Part shown: piece after piece, positions 37,001 through 50,290 of the stretch
Position numbering within the stretch: the stretch's first letter is position 1
Layout of the letters: each line of letters begins with the position of its first letter
Assembly: GCF_021155765.1 (NCBI RefSeq)
Contig: NC_060115.1
Location: forward strand, 9,838,493-9,902,492
Reading direction: 5' to 3'
From: Diprion similis
Taxonomy: Eukaryota > Arthropoda > Insecta > Hymenoptera > Diprionidae
DNA length: 64,000 nucleotides
Notes under the pieces: model-generated
Told to the model about the DNA's origin: nothing
Seen by the model: only the letters and a program-made list of their open reading frames with translations
The model's database searches: none
Translations under genes and position numbers: made by a program

Positions 37001-38010
37001 TTATTATTTAACTTGTGAATTTCGGTTTTACACGTTTTACAAATTCACTCGGTATACCTACAGGCAGTTTGACAATGTTGGAGAAGGAAAAAAAAAAATT
37101 CTTTTTAACATTGTTGTGATATGTTTGTTTCGAGTTTGTTTCGAAACAGCCCGTATGAGTTTTGCGAAATTGTCATTTCGCATCAGCCATGATTTTGTAA
37201 CGAATTAAAAAATTCCAAAAAAAAAAAAAAGAGAAGAAATAAATTTCCAACGAATATTTGTTAATATGATTGTTACTATCTTACACGCGTTGCTTTTCTG
37301 AAATGTATTTTCAACTCTGTATGCCATTATGATTTTGATAGGCCACCACCTCATTAATAACCTCGAAAGTTCTTTAAACTCTACCTTCTCTTTCTCTCGA
37401 TAAGAAATAAGTTTCATTTGTATTTTTTCCAACATCCCTGTTTTGCGAATAATTTGCCTTGACTGTAGCGTCTCTTTACTCCGAAATTTGTCTATACGTT
37501 TTTCTGGTTTTAATATACTTTTTTTCCAACTCCTTAATACATTTCTAACGTGGACGATGCAGCGCGCAGCTTTCATATTCGATGCTTTTTGGATCATCAC
37601 CGCATCGCATCGTGCAGGCTTTTACCGTGCAGCCTGTAGACCTACATCCTAAATCTTGAATACCTATACTCACCTCGAGAGTAGTAATCGACATCAGTGT
37701 GATTCTACGCGATAATTTTCCTTCGTACATGTACGCTCTAGGGGAAAGGGGGATGCAGATGGGACGAAGCGTCGGAAGAAGGGGGCTCTAAGGGTTGAAT
37801 TTTCGTTTCGGCAGGCAAACAGGTTTGTCCTCCACGGGTTAGGCAGGCTACCCCTTGGTCAACATTTTTTCGAATCTGAACCCGTTCCCGGACCCTATTC
37901 GGCCAGGGGTGTCCAAAGTGCGTCTTTGAACGGTTGATGCAGCGCGCATCGGAAGAATCCTGAAGCTGTTTCGAGATACGAAAGAAGAAAACCGGCAGCG
38001 GCGTTGCGTC
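37000..38010. other. Between islands; unrecognised K/R-rich minus frame
   Basis: A minus frame of 131 codons (37205-37600) is rich in K, R, I and E but matches no family I know and ends in a polyF run from a polyA tract. I treat it as chance. Otherwise ordinary sequence. Confidence 0.4.
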
Positions 38011-38480
38011 GCCAGAATGCAGATTAACATTAACATAAAAATAAACGAATTCGAGACGGCTGGGAAGCCGCGCAAGCCATTTCACCCCCGGTTCTCTTCG
38101 TCCAGGGCTTCCTCGGCCTCCTTTCCTTGCATTCCAAAGCCACCCCCGAGTGTCTTTTATTTTTCAAGATGGCGCCGCACAAAAGCCAAGACAAAAGAGA
38201 ACGCAGACGGTGACCCCCGCCTCTTGCCTCCTTTGCCCACTTTCCTCACCCCCCCCCCCCCTGCCCCCCGACGCTTCTGTTCCTCCTCCCCCCCCCTCGT
38301 AGTCGACTCTAACCGTCGTCGTACCGCCAAACCCACTTTGCGGTGACGGAAATTTTATTCATCGGTTGTAATTGCGTCAGTTTGAGTTTAGTTTGAATAT
38401 TTATGGATATATATATTGAAGACTGATCGATAACGCCCCCCCCCCCTCCCCCCCCGGCTCGCCTCACTGGGTCGGTCAAA
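38010..38480. promoter_or_regulatory. G+C-rich island 3 with YY1/Pho-like site and C runs
   Basis: CAAGATGGCGCC at 38165-38176 (plus) is followed by C runs at 38250-38262, 38289-38296 and 38436-38454. A GA-rich tract (38560-38610) follows. Confidence 0.4.
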
Positions 38481-39580
38481 ATTAATTGGACATTTTTGGA
38501 CGCGGAAGGGAATTCGAATGGATATCAGAGAAGCAAGAGGGCGAAAGAGAGGGCGAGAAATAACGTGAAAATCGGAGAGAGAGAGAGAGGGAGAAGGAGA
38601 GAGGAAGCTTGAGAGGGTTTAATCGCTTGTTTTGGCCGCTTAAAGTGTGAGGGCTTACGCGATATGGGCGAGCCGAAAGAAACTGACGTTGGGGAAAATT
38701 GGCACGAAATGAGAAAACAAACGGTTATTAATGATATTTTACTAATCGTTTTGTTATTTATTATTAATGAGTCGATATGAAATTGTATAATTTTACCTTC
38801 ACGCAGTGCATTATTTGTCTGAAGTATAAAATGTTTTGATCGCTGCAACCTTAATAACCTGATTAAGATATTCATTTGCCAAGCGCTTTCTCGATTGATC
38901 AGCATTCGTTCAATGGACAAGTTTTGGGTCTGAGAATTAGTTACATATTTATAGGCTCAACAGATTGTATCGATCGATTATTACATAGATCTTACACTGC
39001 GGTATTAACGAGGATATGATGAAAATAATTAGTTAATAAGAAATGAGAGGAAGAAAGTAAAAGAAGAAGTTTTATCGTAAAATTTTCTTGTTTCTAGACT
39101 GGGGTGACGGGGATGTATATTGCGCAAGGGTTGGATAATAAAATTAGTTTTAATAATTCCGTACTTATTATTATACGTGTATTTCTACTTTTTGGAATGA
39201 TACAAATTTCAGCTTCCTTACGGTTGGTAGTGAGACTTTCCTCTGGTAAACTAACGTCGTTCTCATTTCATCCAATGACGACTAACGCGGAGCTGGAAAT
39301 GCTAATAGTGTAATGTATAAAAATAAACCGAGTTTAAATTTTGAGATATAATTTATCGTATAAATAAATTTTTACATTGTTAATCGTGCGTACGAAAAGT
39401 AGGTACACGAATCCCCGTATCATATTTTTCACATATCGAAACGCTGGCGTAAAAAGAGACTCATTTTTCGTTCCCTCACTATTGAAAATTGACCCCCAGT
39501 AGTTTTTTTTTTCTTCTTTCAATATTTGGAAGGCATATTTTATGCGTGGATTACGCAATGAAGGCTCACTTACGAAACGT
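38480..39580. other. AT-rich stretch with a GA tract; no gene seen
   Basis: GAGAGAGAGAG at about 38576-38590 is a possible GAGA-factor site. No coding signal on either strand. Confidence 0.4.
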
Positions 39581-40560
39581 TAAAAACTATGCGGTTTGAT
39601 GGTCGTGGATATACCCGAGGGTGTACGAGCCCGGAACGTGGGGGGTGAGAGTCGGGGGTGTCGGGGTTTTATACCCTGTATATCGTATATCATAAAAAGT
39701 AGGGATGTGTAGAGGTTGTGTGCCCGCGGAGCGAGTCCCGTAAAAAAAGGGGTGGGTTCGCCGTAAAAAGAGAGTCCCCACGGGACGTCGCGGTGAAATC
39801 AGCCCCTAAAATCCTCCCCATTCCCGTCCCCGATCCCTCCCAACAGCCACCATCACCATCACCTCGCGACTCCTTCTTCTTGGCTTTCTTGAAAATTCTT
39901 CCCCTCTTTGCCCAGTTCTTTCCTCCCTTTTTATTCATCTCCTTTTCCAAGCGGCAAAGGGGTGGAGGTATGGCGGGGCGCGCGAGGCCGGCAGCCGCCA
40001 AGGGAGGGCTGCGTCGGGGGGGTAAAAGCACCCTGCTCGAAGTATTTGAGATAAGAATAAAGAGTCGGGGAAGGCTGCGAGGAGCGGCGGAGAAGAAGGT
40101 GGAGATTGGAGGGTGGCGGGGGGGTGAGGGGCGAAGTCGGGTGGCATATCAAAACGCCCGGGAAAGGCAAAAAGTATACGCCTGCGATCGATGCCTTCCC
40201 TTGCCCGGCAAAACGAAATTTACATCTTCTTACTTTGTCTTTTTCTTGGTCATTGTTTTTTTTTTCTCTGTCTCTCTGTCTCTCTCTTTTTTCTTCCGTA
40301 AAACGCAATCAGAATAGCTCTCGTCGTTTAACGATATTAGAATCTTTCGAATCATCGGCTGCTGGTTAGTTATTCCACTCATTTTCACGCGTGTGTAGAA
40401 TATTTATTGGAAATAATGGCTGTATATTGTTTTTGCTCAGGGTATAAAACAGCGGCGAGAAACGATGTCGGTGCCGGTGTGGATGCGAGGACTGCCGAGG
40501 GGGGTGAGGGGGTGGTAACGGGGGAGGGGGGACCGGATGAATTTCCTAATTAAAACTTGT
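39580..40560. promoter_or_regulatory. G+C-rich island 4
   Basis: A CpG-containing, G/C-biased block with a CTCTGT repeat at 40267-40292 and G-rich runs at 40495-40535. Long frames on both strands (199 codons plus, 125 minus) are a by-product of few stops in G+C-rich sequence and have low-complexity composition. Confidence 0.35.
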
Positions 40561-42080
40561 CTGAAACTATTTAAAAGTTAAAAAGGAAAAAGTTATATGC
40601 CCGAGCGATGGGCTATTATCACTTCGCTCCGTAAGTTTGATAAATTATCAATCCCTTTCCCACCATCCCCGGCTGTACAGCGTTAATTCATTTTTCAACC
40701 CCTCCTGTCGCTTGCCGCGCAACGCGCACAATTCGAACCTCTCCTTATTTGCAAAACAGGCCGGTTCAACCAACATCTTATAATGAGCGCGAGCGTTACG
40801 TCGTCATTTTGGAATTATTCTGACCGCTTTCCTTGCACCAGAGATAACTAGATGACTGGCTGGCAGGGAGACTGGAGAGAAGAGAAATCGGGGTGGCGCG
40901 ACGGGGCGGGCTGGAAGGGGTGGGCAATTAGTAGGAGTCCGCTACTAAGCTGGGCAATAGATTTTTCCCCAAGATCTACCCTGCTTAGTGTTGCAAAATT
41001 TACAATGCACTGCGAAATGCTGCAGGTTTGCGTGGAAAAGTTTATACGAGTACGTTATACACCCTGCACACTGAACGCAGCCAGTGTTCCGTTATCATAG
41101 CTTTGTTGTTCCAAACTAACAGAAATTTCCTCCTAAAGTTGTAAGACACATCTGGATGGAGGAAAACCACGTGCGTCGATGTGTTCCACGTGTTTTTGTT
41201 GACCATTTTTATTTCAATAAGAAATTAGAAATGAAATTAGCTGTAATTTATTGGAAACTATGCAATATCGCAAAAGCTACCGCAGCATGTGTCAAATCTT
41301 CGCTAATGAAGTTCTTGTATTTTACACTTTCCATTCGAGTTTAGCGGTGCCTTGAGTACCTCTGGCATCAGTGCCGTTTAAACTGAGCCACGGTATCTCG
41401 ACGCTCTACCTTGCCGACCGGACTTAGAACTTTGGTGAAACGCCTCTGACGGAGGCTTGCTGAACGAAGCCTGGGGCGGTCGGTACAGCGAGGCGGACAA
41501 CGGCAAGATAGTTCTCTTCGAAAAGTAGCGGGAATGGTGGGTTTGACGATGAAAATTCTGCTGTAAATAATTATTTCGGAATTAAGATGTTTATACGGAG
41601 GTTATTTTGAATTTTTATTATCATTTATAGACGTTAAAGGAGTGCAATATATTCTCCTGAAAGATTTTAAGTTTTCTCGTTTTTACGGTCTGTTCTGTTC
41701 TCGTTGATTTTTTAACGAATGAGATATTCCGAAGAGTTTGAAATAATTTCTTGAGTTACGGCTGTAGTTTTATTGAGATTTATGGTAAATTTTTCATACG
41801 CTGCTTTTTAATTCACGAAGGGTAACGCGTAGTTTCAGTCGTGCAGCGAAACAACCCTGTCAGTTTAAACGGGAATTAGGGGTTGCAGATAAACGGGAAT
41901 GGCTAGCCTCGTTCTACGGAATATTTTAATCTTTGACGTGCATACGCGGTAAACTGGGAACAATATTCGGACGTGTTGTGTATACCAGTTGGTTGAAAAT
42001 TACGAGCCTCCGGTGTCTGGAAATAATTGAACAAATTAGGAAAACTTAACGAGGTCCCCGCAGGCAACCATTGCCGCGAA
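40560..42080. other. Intergenic with a cluster of small hairpins
   Basis: At about 41400-41510 several short inverted pairs crowd together (GCCTC-TGACG-GAGGC, and CTTGCCGACCG with GGTCGG and CGGCAAG further on), in a local G+C-rich patch. No tRNA or known RNA fold recognised. The rest is AT-rich without genes. Confidence 0.35.
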
Positions 42081-42370
42081 AACTGCCCTCATAAAAATTT
42101 CAACGACCCTCCCCCCAACCCCTGCATCCCCTACTTTCTAAGCGAGGCTAATTCAAGATGGCGTCGCCCCTATTCTATTCTATTCCATTCTCTCTGCTCT
42201 CTACTCTTCTCATCTCTGGCCATAGTTCGCTGGCAACCAACCCCTCGCCCTCGCTCTCACCCCCCCTCTCAAAACTCCCAGAGGGTGGGGCTTTGAAAGT
42301 ATGGCGCACCCTTCATCTGAGATGTTCTCAAACTGGAATGGTGTATTTTATACGGCTTGGATAACATTCG
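42080..42370. promoter_or_regulatory. G+C-rich island 5 with YY1/Pho-like site
   Basis: CAAGATGGCGTC at 42154-42165 (plus) lies in C-rich sequence, in the same setting as the site at 38165. Confidence 0.4.
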
Positions 42371-42818
42371 CGTTGAATCTATATGCACTATATAGTCCGT
42401 TCAGACTTTGGCGATGCATTCGGATGCGATGACGTGAAAATTTCGTTGCATAGGTAAAATGAATCTGTGACGAAAGAGTTTATAAAAAAAAAGCAGTTTC
42501 TACAAGTTTAGCGTGAGAGTGAAGAAATTTAAACAAATTTATCGAGTTTATTATAAATTTTTCGTCATCGAGTATCGTGATTATTATTTTGCAGTTAAAA
42601 TTTTTTTTTACTCTTTACACTCTAGCCGATTTTCTCAACTGAGCTCGATCGAGTTCAGAATGTTATAGTTATTATACAATTTGCCGTCCAGCCGTTGGGA
42701 ACTACATACAGTGGTAGTTGGAATGCCGCAAGGGCTGAGGGTTGTATCTATGCCAGAAATTTCAACAACCACCCAGATTTAAACTCACGTGCCACTGTGT
42801 CCAAATTCTTGGGGAACG

Positions 42819-43065
42819 TGGTTAGAACGGATACATATTTTACTGAGTGAAGAAAGTTGAAAAAATAATAATATAAGTAACTTCAAATTACCATAGAAAG
42901 GACAAGAAATAAACTACAAAAAAAAAAAAAAAACCAACAACTTCTGAAACCAATACGTATTTCTAACTTGCAGCGAAATAATCATCACACCATTCAATGG
43001 TTAGAACGGATACATATTTTACTGAGTGAAGAAAGTTGAAAAAATAATAATATAAGTAACTTCAA
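42819..43065. repeat. Perfect 68 bp direct repeat (179 bp spacing)
   Basis: 42819-42886 and 42998-43065 are identical, beginning TGGTTAGAACGGATACATA and ending AGTAACTTCAA. Directly after the second copy, CAATGGATACCCATT is itself duplicated within about 40 bp. This looks like a recent local duplication. Confidence 0.9.
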
Positions 43066-43390
43066 TGGATACCCATTCACTTCACAATGGATACCCATTT
43101 CAACAAAGACCTGATCAAAATTGATTGATAAAAATGTGTTGTCAACATGAGGATTTATATTATTCCTATTATATTATTTATTTTAAATTTCTATAACAAT
43201 TAATTTATACGACATTTTTTTTCACTCTTATTTAATTTTATTTTGATGACAACTTCGTTATTATTATTTTAACTAAAACTAATTTTGTTTCTCGTGCAAC
43301 CAAATACTTTCGAAATTGCTTGATTTTTTCGTACTCTTACTGATTTGTCATCTTCATTGATTCAACTCACCGTTAACGAATTCACCTTGC

Positions 43391-43407
43391 ATATATACAT
43401 ATATATA

Positions 43408-43448
<41 letters not shown>
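43391..43448. repeat. TA dinucleotide repeat
   Basis: Interrupted AT/TA run. Confidence 0.9.
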
Positions 43449-45740
43449 CGTACTACACTGAATGATGAAATACGTAGACTTCTTTCGAAACCATGATGTG
43501 CAAAATCACAAGTTAGGAACTGTTTCTTTAATTTTATTACGAATTTTCATCGGAGCACAAATTGTGTGATTCAAATTTTTATTGAAAAAATCATATTTCT
43601 TCTCTTCATCTTCATTTTAGTCTTTTTATTCATCTACATTCACGTTGTTAGTACAATCGTTATTATCGTATTAAATGAATTTCGGTAACAAATTCAACCG
43701 AACAGGAGGTTTTACAATTGTGCAGCACAATTTCTCAATCGATTCAAGTATATTCAACCGTCTGATTGAAAACGGTGTATTCAATATTGCCAATCAATCG
43801 CGTCGATACAAAGAGTTTCTTTCTCTTCAGTCATAGTTCACCCGACAATAAATGTGAAAAAATGGTTTTCCGACTAGGGTGGAAATCACACGTAAAAAAT
43901 GTATCTACAACCAAGTCGTTCTCGTTGTCCCGTTGCCCCGAAATTTAGGCCTCAATTAATTACCTTACGCACAACTCAATAAATATTGACAACGACAGAA
44001 GAGTGAAATGCAAAAAATTCGAAAAAATATCTCGAACCGTCGAACATCTTTTTCACCGAATTATATTGCGAATTTTTCCACGGCCCGCGGCGTACTGACC
44101 TCGCCCCTATTTTTCACCCGGCACCCCTGTGACTCTCCCTCTGCCCCCCACGTCCCTCCCCCTCCCCCTCCCACCCCGAGCCCTAATTTTTACGATTCTG
44201 CGCGCGAAAAATTCCGTTTTTCGTACGCGTACTATACGCACACGTATACGTATGTAAAACCGCGCGAGTTTGCGCGCCAATTCTCTGCCGAGGTTCTCGC
44301 TTAAAGAGCTCTTTTGTTTGTTCGGGGTAGATTTTTCTCACCCTCTCACACTTCCTACGGCGCAACTTTACTCTTTGCCGATGTTTTTGCGAGGTTCTTT
44401 TTTTATCTTTCAATCTTACCCCCTCGTCCCACGCGGTTTTGACCCTGGACCTGAAGCCGAAAATCTTGTCCTCTGCTTACCGTATATAGGTATATAGTTT
44501 ACATATACATATACATACTTTGCTTTTGTTGATATGGACAGGGATTTCGAGGGTACTTAGCACAGAGATTATTTTGACTGTTTTTCAATTTTCCGTTACC
44601 CTTTTTCGCGTTACTGGCTTGTTATACATAGATACTTGAAACTTTTAATAATACTGCTGTAATACTTGATCAGCTTGTCTCATTATGGCTGTACTTGGTG
44701 ACGCAACGGACCAATTATGCAGAATTGAGCTATCGGGTTTTATCGATTTTGGAATTCAATTAGCGGAATTAGCACGTCGAGCGATTCTTCTTGCAGAATT
44801 ATTTCGTAAGTGAGAATCTGACAGACTGTATATTTACGGCATGTCGTAGCTGTTCTCAGTAATATCCAAGTAACAGTACATATTTATAAATGGATTTTGT
44901 GAAAATGAGTGATTCAAATATAATTTTATGGTGTACACTAATCGTACGATATGAAAGTCCTTTAATTTCTCAACATTACAACCTTCCCGTTTACGAGGAA
45001 CATGTTGATCGAGTTAATAAAGTTTTCGAGTAGAACGATTGTGTCTGAACGATGTGATCAAAATGAGGGAAAAAAATAGATTTCATTTTTTTTTTGTGTA
45101 GATAAATAAATATTTTGGAGTATTTCCGGAAGTTTTTAGAGCGCAATTGGATCATATAAATAAATCGGTATAAATATTTCGAGGATATAGAATATACGTA
45201 GGAAATTTGAGATCCTTGCAATATTTGTATCAATTTATTGTTAATTATGATTCCATTTTCAATACATTATAAAAATTTTAGGATTTATTCCAAAATGTTT
45301 ACTCGTACATATGGAAAAAATACGACTGAAAATGTAAAAAAAAAACGTATTTTTTCAGTTTTTGAGGATCTATCGTAAATTGGATGTTATATTTTGAGAG
45401 ATCAGACGCATATATCTTTTTTACAAAACTTATTATAACTAAAGATATATTTTTTTTCGTCGTCAGAAAATGATAAAAATTCGAAATCAAATCGATCAAA
45501 TTAGTGTTTCTTATTTACATTACTAGTTACATTATGCTTATGGAAATTGCAGCCAGATTAGAATTTTAACCGTTAAAATCTGTTAAAAAATTGTCCAAAT
45601 AGCCCATAGAATAGACATATTACGCTGCAGCAGAAGCGAGGTTGTGCAAAGAAAAATAATTCTTACTCGTTTTTAACCAAAATGCATGTGTATAAATCGT
45701 CGAATGGAATAAGAAAGCTCGCGCGATTATGCAAGGGTTA
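43449..45740. other. Intergenic; no gene supported
   Basis: AT-rich, with a C-rich block at 44090-44180 and a pyrimidine-rich block at 44330-44440. Short frames only. Confidence 0.45.
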
Positions 45741-46840
45741 AGAATTGTGGATTAATGCACAGGTAGTTGCGGTGCGGGGGTGGCGAGGGTTGGCGGAAAT
45801 AATGGGCCGGTGGCCAATTGGGGGAGGACGCGGAGCTTTAAGACGGCCCCGAGACCCGAGTAGCGGGTCGGCGGTTCCCCTCCTCGGCCATAAATCCAGT
45901 TCGTTCTCGGAGAATTTCCTCCCAGTATAAATTCACGGGGTGGAATAAGGATTGCCGGGGTAGCTGGAACCCCTTTCAGACGTTCGCGGCTGCGGCGCGG
46001 CTCTCTGCACAGCCCGGGCGCGTTACTGGATGGAGGAAAAGGAGGTGGAGGAGGTGGAGGAGGTGGAGGAGGTGGAGGAGGTGGAGGATGTGGGTGGCGG
46101 GGCGGCAGAGAGCGAGAGCGAGAGGGAGAGGAGCACCATCTTGGATCAATAAATGATTTAACATTCACAAAATGGCGGCTGCTCCACCGGGCCGGGTGGC
46201 GGGGGCGGAGAAATAATATAATCTACCTTAGACTCTGCAGAGGCAGCCACCCTCGTCGCCTTCCGCGCCTTCTGCGCCCTTCTCGGCTCTGCTTTATTCG
46301 TCCTCCAACTCACACACGCGTCGGCTCTTCCTCCTCGTCGTCCTCGTCCTCCTCGATCTCCAGAACCTCCGCCCCCTCCTCCACCCCCGCCGCCTCCACC
46401 CCGACGAACTCGCGGAGAACTCCGCTAATACCCGCGCACCGAGTATTCAAATTTCGCGTTTTGAGACGCCTGGAATAGCAAATGATGCATGTCTATTCAA
46501 GTTGGCGGTACCGCCGCGCGCTCTCGAACCTCCGACCCGTTCTCCGGCCACCCCACCCCCCCCTCTTCGAAGATGTATTAAACCCGGTTAATTTTGACTT
46601 TGACGCATCGCGGCTCCCGATCCAGACCCTAGTCTCTAAGCGGGGTGCAGGTCTGCTTTATTCGTCTCCGTGTAGCCCACCCATCCACCCATCCACCCAT
46701 CTCTCTACCCCCTCGTCGATCTGGGCTGATATTTCACTACCAACGAATTCGGATACACAAACGAGGTCCGATCCTCCGAGGTCGGTTTACGTCAAAGCGA
46801 CACCAGCTGGGCCCTGGACTTTGGGCTAATCTCCCTTCGA
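45740..46840. promoter_or_regulatory. Largest G+C-rich island, with three YY1/Pho-like sites
   Basis: About 1.1 kb with frequent CpG. It contains CACCATCTTG (46134-46143, minus), AAAATGGCGGC (46169-46179, plus) and CAAGTTGGCGG (46498-46508, plus), a 9-base GGAGGTGGA array (46041-46088), and CCTCGTCGTCCTCG-type repeats. The 138-codon minus frame with polyproline is the array read through. This is the strongest promoter or regulatory candidate in the right half. Confidence 0.45.
46041..46088. repeat. GGAGGTGGA minisatellite
   Basis: About five near-perfect 9 bp units inside the large G+C-rich island. Confidence 0.9.
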
Positions 46841-46844
46841 TATG

Positions 46845-47155
46845 TGAAAATTACTGTGAATTTATTACACATTTACTGTACAAAAGATTTTTTATATTAC
46901 GGAGACAAGTTGAAAGTTTACAAATTTGGTGTAGCGACGTAAATTATTATGCATTTGTCTTTGATTTATGATTAAGGATGTTTGATTTTACTAAAATTTA
47001 TATGAAAAACATAAAAAAGTTGTTTGAATTTACCATTTTTGGTGGTATGGTAAATTTATTGTATTTGTAAATTGAACAAATGATGAATGTATAGTGAATT
47101 CACTGTTTCGTATTCGAATAAAACTTCCAATAATGAAATTTTTAACAGTGTGTGG
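46845..47155 (-). mobile_element. MITE family with GAATTCACTATA block, copy B
   Basis: Inverted relative to copy A at 32812-33105; best conserved across 47035-47130. Ends with AAATTTTTAACAGTG, the inverted form of the terminal repeat. Starts near ACTGTGAATTTATTAC. Non-coding. Confidence 0.65.
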
Positions 47156-48000
47156 ATATATATTGCCCTTTCGGGGAAGAATGAAAGTCAGGGAAGCGTT
47201 CACGCGTTTATCGGTATTCGTTGATCGGTGAAATCGATGCTCAATCACGATTATAAACGTCGGTTTTGAGCAATGAAAAATTTGCAATTCTTAAACCTGA
47301 TCGATTTTGTTTTCTACTATAGTATTTCTCAAAAAAGAAACATCAATTTTTTACACATTTTCTTCTCTAAGCGTATCATGACAGAAAATATCACGAGAAT
47401 AATTATGAATCGTGTTTACGCAATCGTACTTTCCCATAAAAATTCAAAATTATAATTTTCAAACAATCACCTGGATGTTTTTTTTTTTCAATCTGTCTTA
47501 TTTTTTATTCATTTCCCCGATTCTTAACATTCTTCAAATGATATATTTCCGCGAACAGACTCCAGAGATGGATCTAAAAAAGGAAAACTTTGATCTTCTA
47601 ATGCTGCACATTTTATAATACATATCGCAAAAACGGATAACCGACTCGCAATCAGCTTACTCTGTACATATATTCCTCAACTATCGGTCCTCAAATACCC
47701 GGTACACAAATTAACCTTTTATTCTTCTTTTTCAACTTCGCCTGGTTCGCATGAAGAACGCATCAACACAACTCTCGATACCTTTTTGTATGTAAAAAAA
47801 AAATGTTCAAACGTCAGGAAAATTTTTTGCAAATTTTTTGCAAACTACATCAGACGACAAAAAAATCTTTCACTTTTCTTATAGCGGAACGTTTTCAGAC
47901 GGCAATAAAAAAAAATGCTTGATCCATTCTCGCTCAGAGATACGAAACATATGTAGACAATTTCATCCGGTCCTATAACATCTAACGGTATTTAATGGCG
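47156..48000. other. AT-rich stretch; nothing seen
   Basis: No coding frame with support, no repeat beyond short T runs. Confidence 0.45.
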
Positions 48001-48400
48001 TAGGCTACAGCAAACTAGATTTTCGGAGGATGTAGTCAGTTCAAGGGGGGTGGGGGTGGGGGGGGGGGGGGGGACGTATAAGATCCCTAAATATTAAGAG
48101 GGCATTAGCGTAGGCGGCCATTTTGCATCAGCCCAAAGCCCTCGGCCCCCTTTCCTTCTCCCAAGCTCCATCCACCCTCTTTTAACCTTCCTTCTCCTCC
48201 CCACGTTGTTCGTCCTACAAGCGAACCTGCTGGCTGGCACATATTATTATATTATAAGGGTGGCTCACCCGTTTATCCCCCTCCCCCTCCCCCCCCCCTT
48301 ACCCCGCCAGTCGATCCCGCCCCTCTGCCCTTACTTCCCTACGCCCCCCGACAGCCACCCCCTATGGGGCAACCTTGGAAGATTATGGAAATCTAACGGA
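48000..48400. promoter_or_regulatory. G+C-rich island with 29-base G-rich run and YY1/Pho-like site
   Basis: A G run (48045-48073) is followed by GCGGCCATTTTG (48114-48125; Pho/YY1 core on minus) and C runs (48277-48300). Confidence 0.35.
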
Positions 48401-50290
48401 ATTATGTACCCTGAAATTTTGTCAAAATCTCACGACACAACTAGGTATATATTCTAGGTATACACAGCGTGATGGAGTCCCAAACAAACAAACTTGTACT
48501 TGTATTCGCAAGCGAACACTGGCGAAATTATGTGTACAAACAAATGTGGGAAAGTATATTTTACAAGTTTCGGTTTTTCTTTATTCCTGGGCGTGGAAAA
48601 GAAATTGGTGACTTGTCTTTTCGGAAATTTGTCCTACCCTTGAGGGGTGGTATTTGAGGACTGGTTTATTAGCAGTTATAGGGAGGAATTGTGCTGTAAG
48701 TTTCCGAGCCGAGACCCTGTGGATCACATGTCTTCATTAGGCACTTAGTTCCTGGGATACCGTTCGTGGCATCCTCCTAGGAAGGCCAAGTTTGTTGTGT
48801 GAGAAAACAGGCCGGCGGCGGGAGGGCGTCGGGTCACGGGGACGAGGGAAGTTGATTTGAATTTATATTACTTGGCCACCCCTCTGAATACGGTCTGAAG
48901 ACATTTCCATACATCTGAGAAATCTGTAGGACCGTTCGGATTCCAATTCCTTTCCCATATTCATTTCAATTTGTTTATGGAATATCGAAGTCACGTTTAA
49001 CGAAAGAGTCGAAAAATCGTTGTAATTGTGGAAGACGCGATGGCCAAAGTCGACCAATTTCTTTACTCGACGATTTTTAATCAAGTTTTCGACTAAAATA
49101 AGACTACCATTTTGAAAAGGCAGGAATATTTTAAGATGTTTAATTTGGATCAGTTTTAGACACATTATCCGAAGGAAAATTTATGAGGTTAAAAATTTCT
49201 GCAAAGTTATTAGCGGGCAATCTGCGAAAACTGTAAAATTGGCAGAAAGGAAGGAAATTCTGGCTTCTTCTGACGTGGAAAAACTTTACTTAAGAACTTA
49301 CGAATCTGATAAATAATTACTTTTAATCCGATTGAAATTTATTTCAATCCAATACATTTTTTTTATAAACAAGCAACTTTTCTAGCAGGTAATCCATGTT
49401 TGACCAGATCTCTTTTTTATGGTAGTCTAAGAAAAAAGAAAAACATCAATTCTCCGCAATATCTTTTGACACCGTATTTGCTGAGTGTTGAATTTTTCCA
49501 TGTTTGTAACTCGGTTTTTTTTTTTCACCGCTGCGTTTTAATCGCAGCACGAGGCAGCGAGTGAAATGATTAATGAAGGGTGTCGTTTTAATTCACTTTC
49601 ACCCGTCTTGTTGCAGGTACAAGCCGACAAACGACCCCCGACGACCTCGCCAGGCGTACTTTTTCCGCTAAATTTTCACTCAACCACTTAGTCACTGCTG
49701 GCCGGCGTTAAGTACTTTTTAACCGCCAGGTATGTATTTATCTTTTTCTACCCTCGACCCTCCACCCTGACTTCCCTTTTCCCCTGGAAAAGCGCGTGTA
49801 ATACGGAATAAATACGAAGCAATTAAAATGTTAAAACAAGGCGGGGGTTGGGCACCCCAGCGGTTAAACGCCTTCACGCCCGCGCCAATTTACCTCCCGC
49901 CAAAAAAAGTGTATCAAAATAACCCGACGCTGGTGTATTACCACCGTTGAATTCATGACATGATGAATTATTCACAAACACATCGTTTTGTAATAACGCG
50001 ATATAAACACCCCGGAATTTGAGGGTAACACTTTTTACAATTCCTGTTCATTACTTTCACTGATCACTATTATTATCGCACTTAGGAATATAAATTTTTA
50101 TTACTTTCAGGCAATATCTTAAAACTTTTTCTTCAGCGAATTCCGATTCCGACAACTGAAGTGCTCAGTTTGACTACGATTGACGAGAAGTCTCCGCGGC
50201 GACTAGGACTAGACTAACTGGTCAATTTCGTATCATCTATCCGGGATCTTAGATTTGAACGATTCCCACAGTGCTACTCTGTATCACGTG
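48400..50290. other. Intergenic; one exon-like block at 49617-49728
   Basis: The block 49617-49728 is preceded by TTGTTGCAG and followed by CCGCCAG|GTATGT, so it has the look of a spliced non-coding exon on the plus strand. It has no long open frame. Nothing else recognised. Confidence 0.3.

Noticed and set aside
37205..37600. 131-codon minus frame, K/R/I-rich
   Set aside because: No recognised domain, ends in translated polyA, AT-rich surroundings; could not be supported.
39718..40317. 199-codon plus frame and overlapping minus frames
   Set aside because: G+C-rich island with few stops on both strands at once; residues follow base composition, no family pattern.
45752..46168. 138-codon minus frame with polyproline
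   Set aside because: It is the GGAGGTGGA minisatellite read through; no protein feature outside the repeat.
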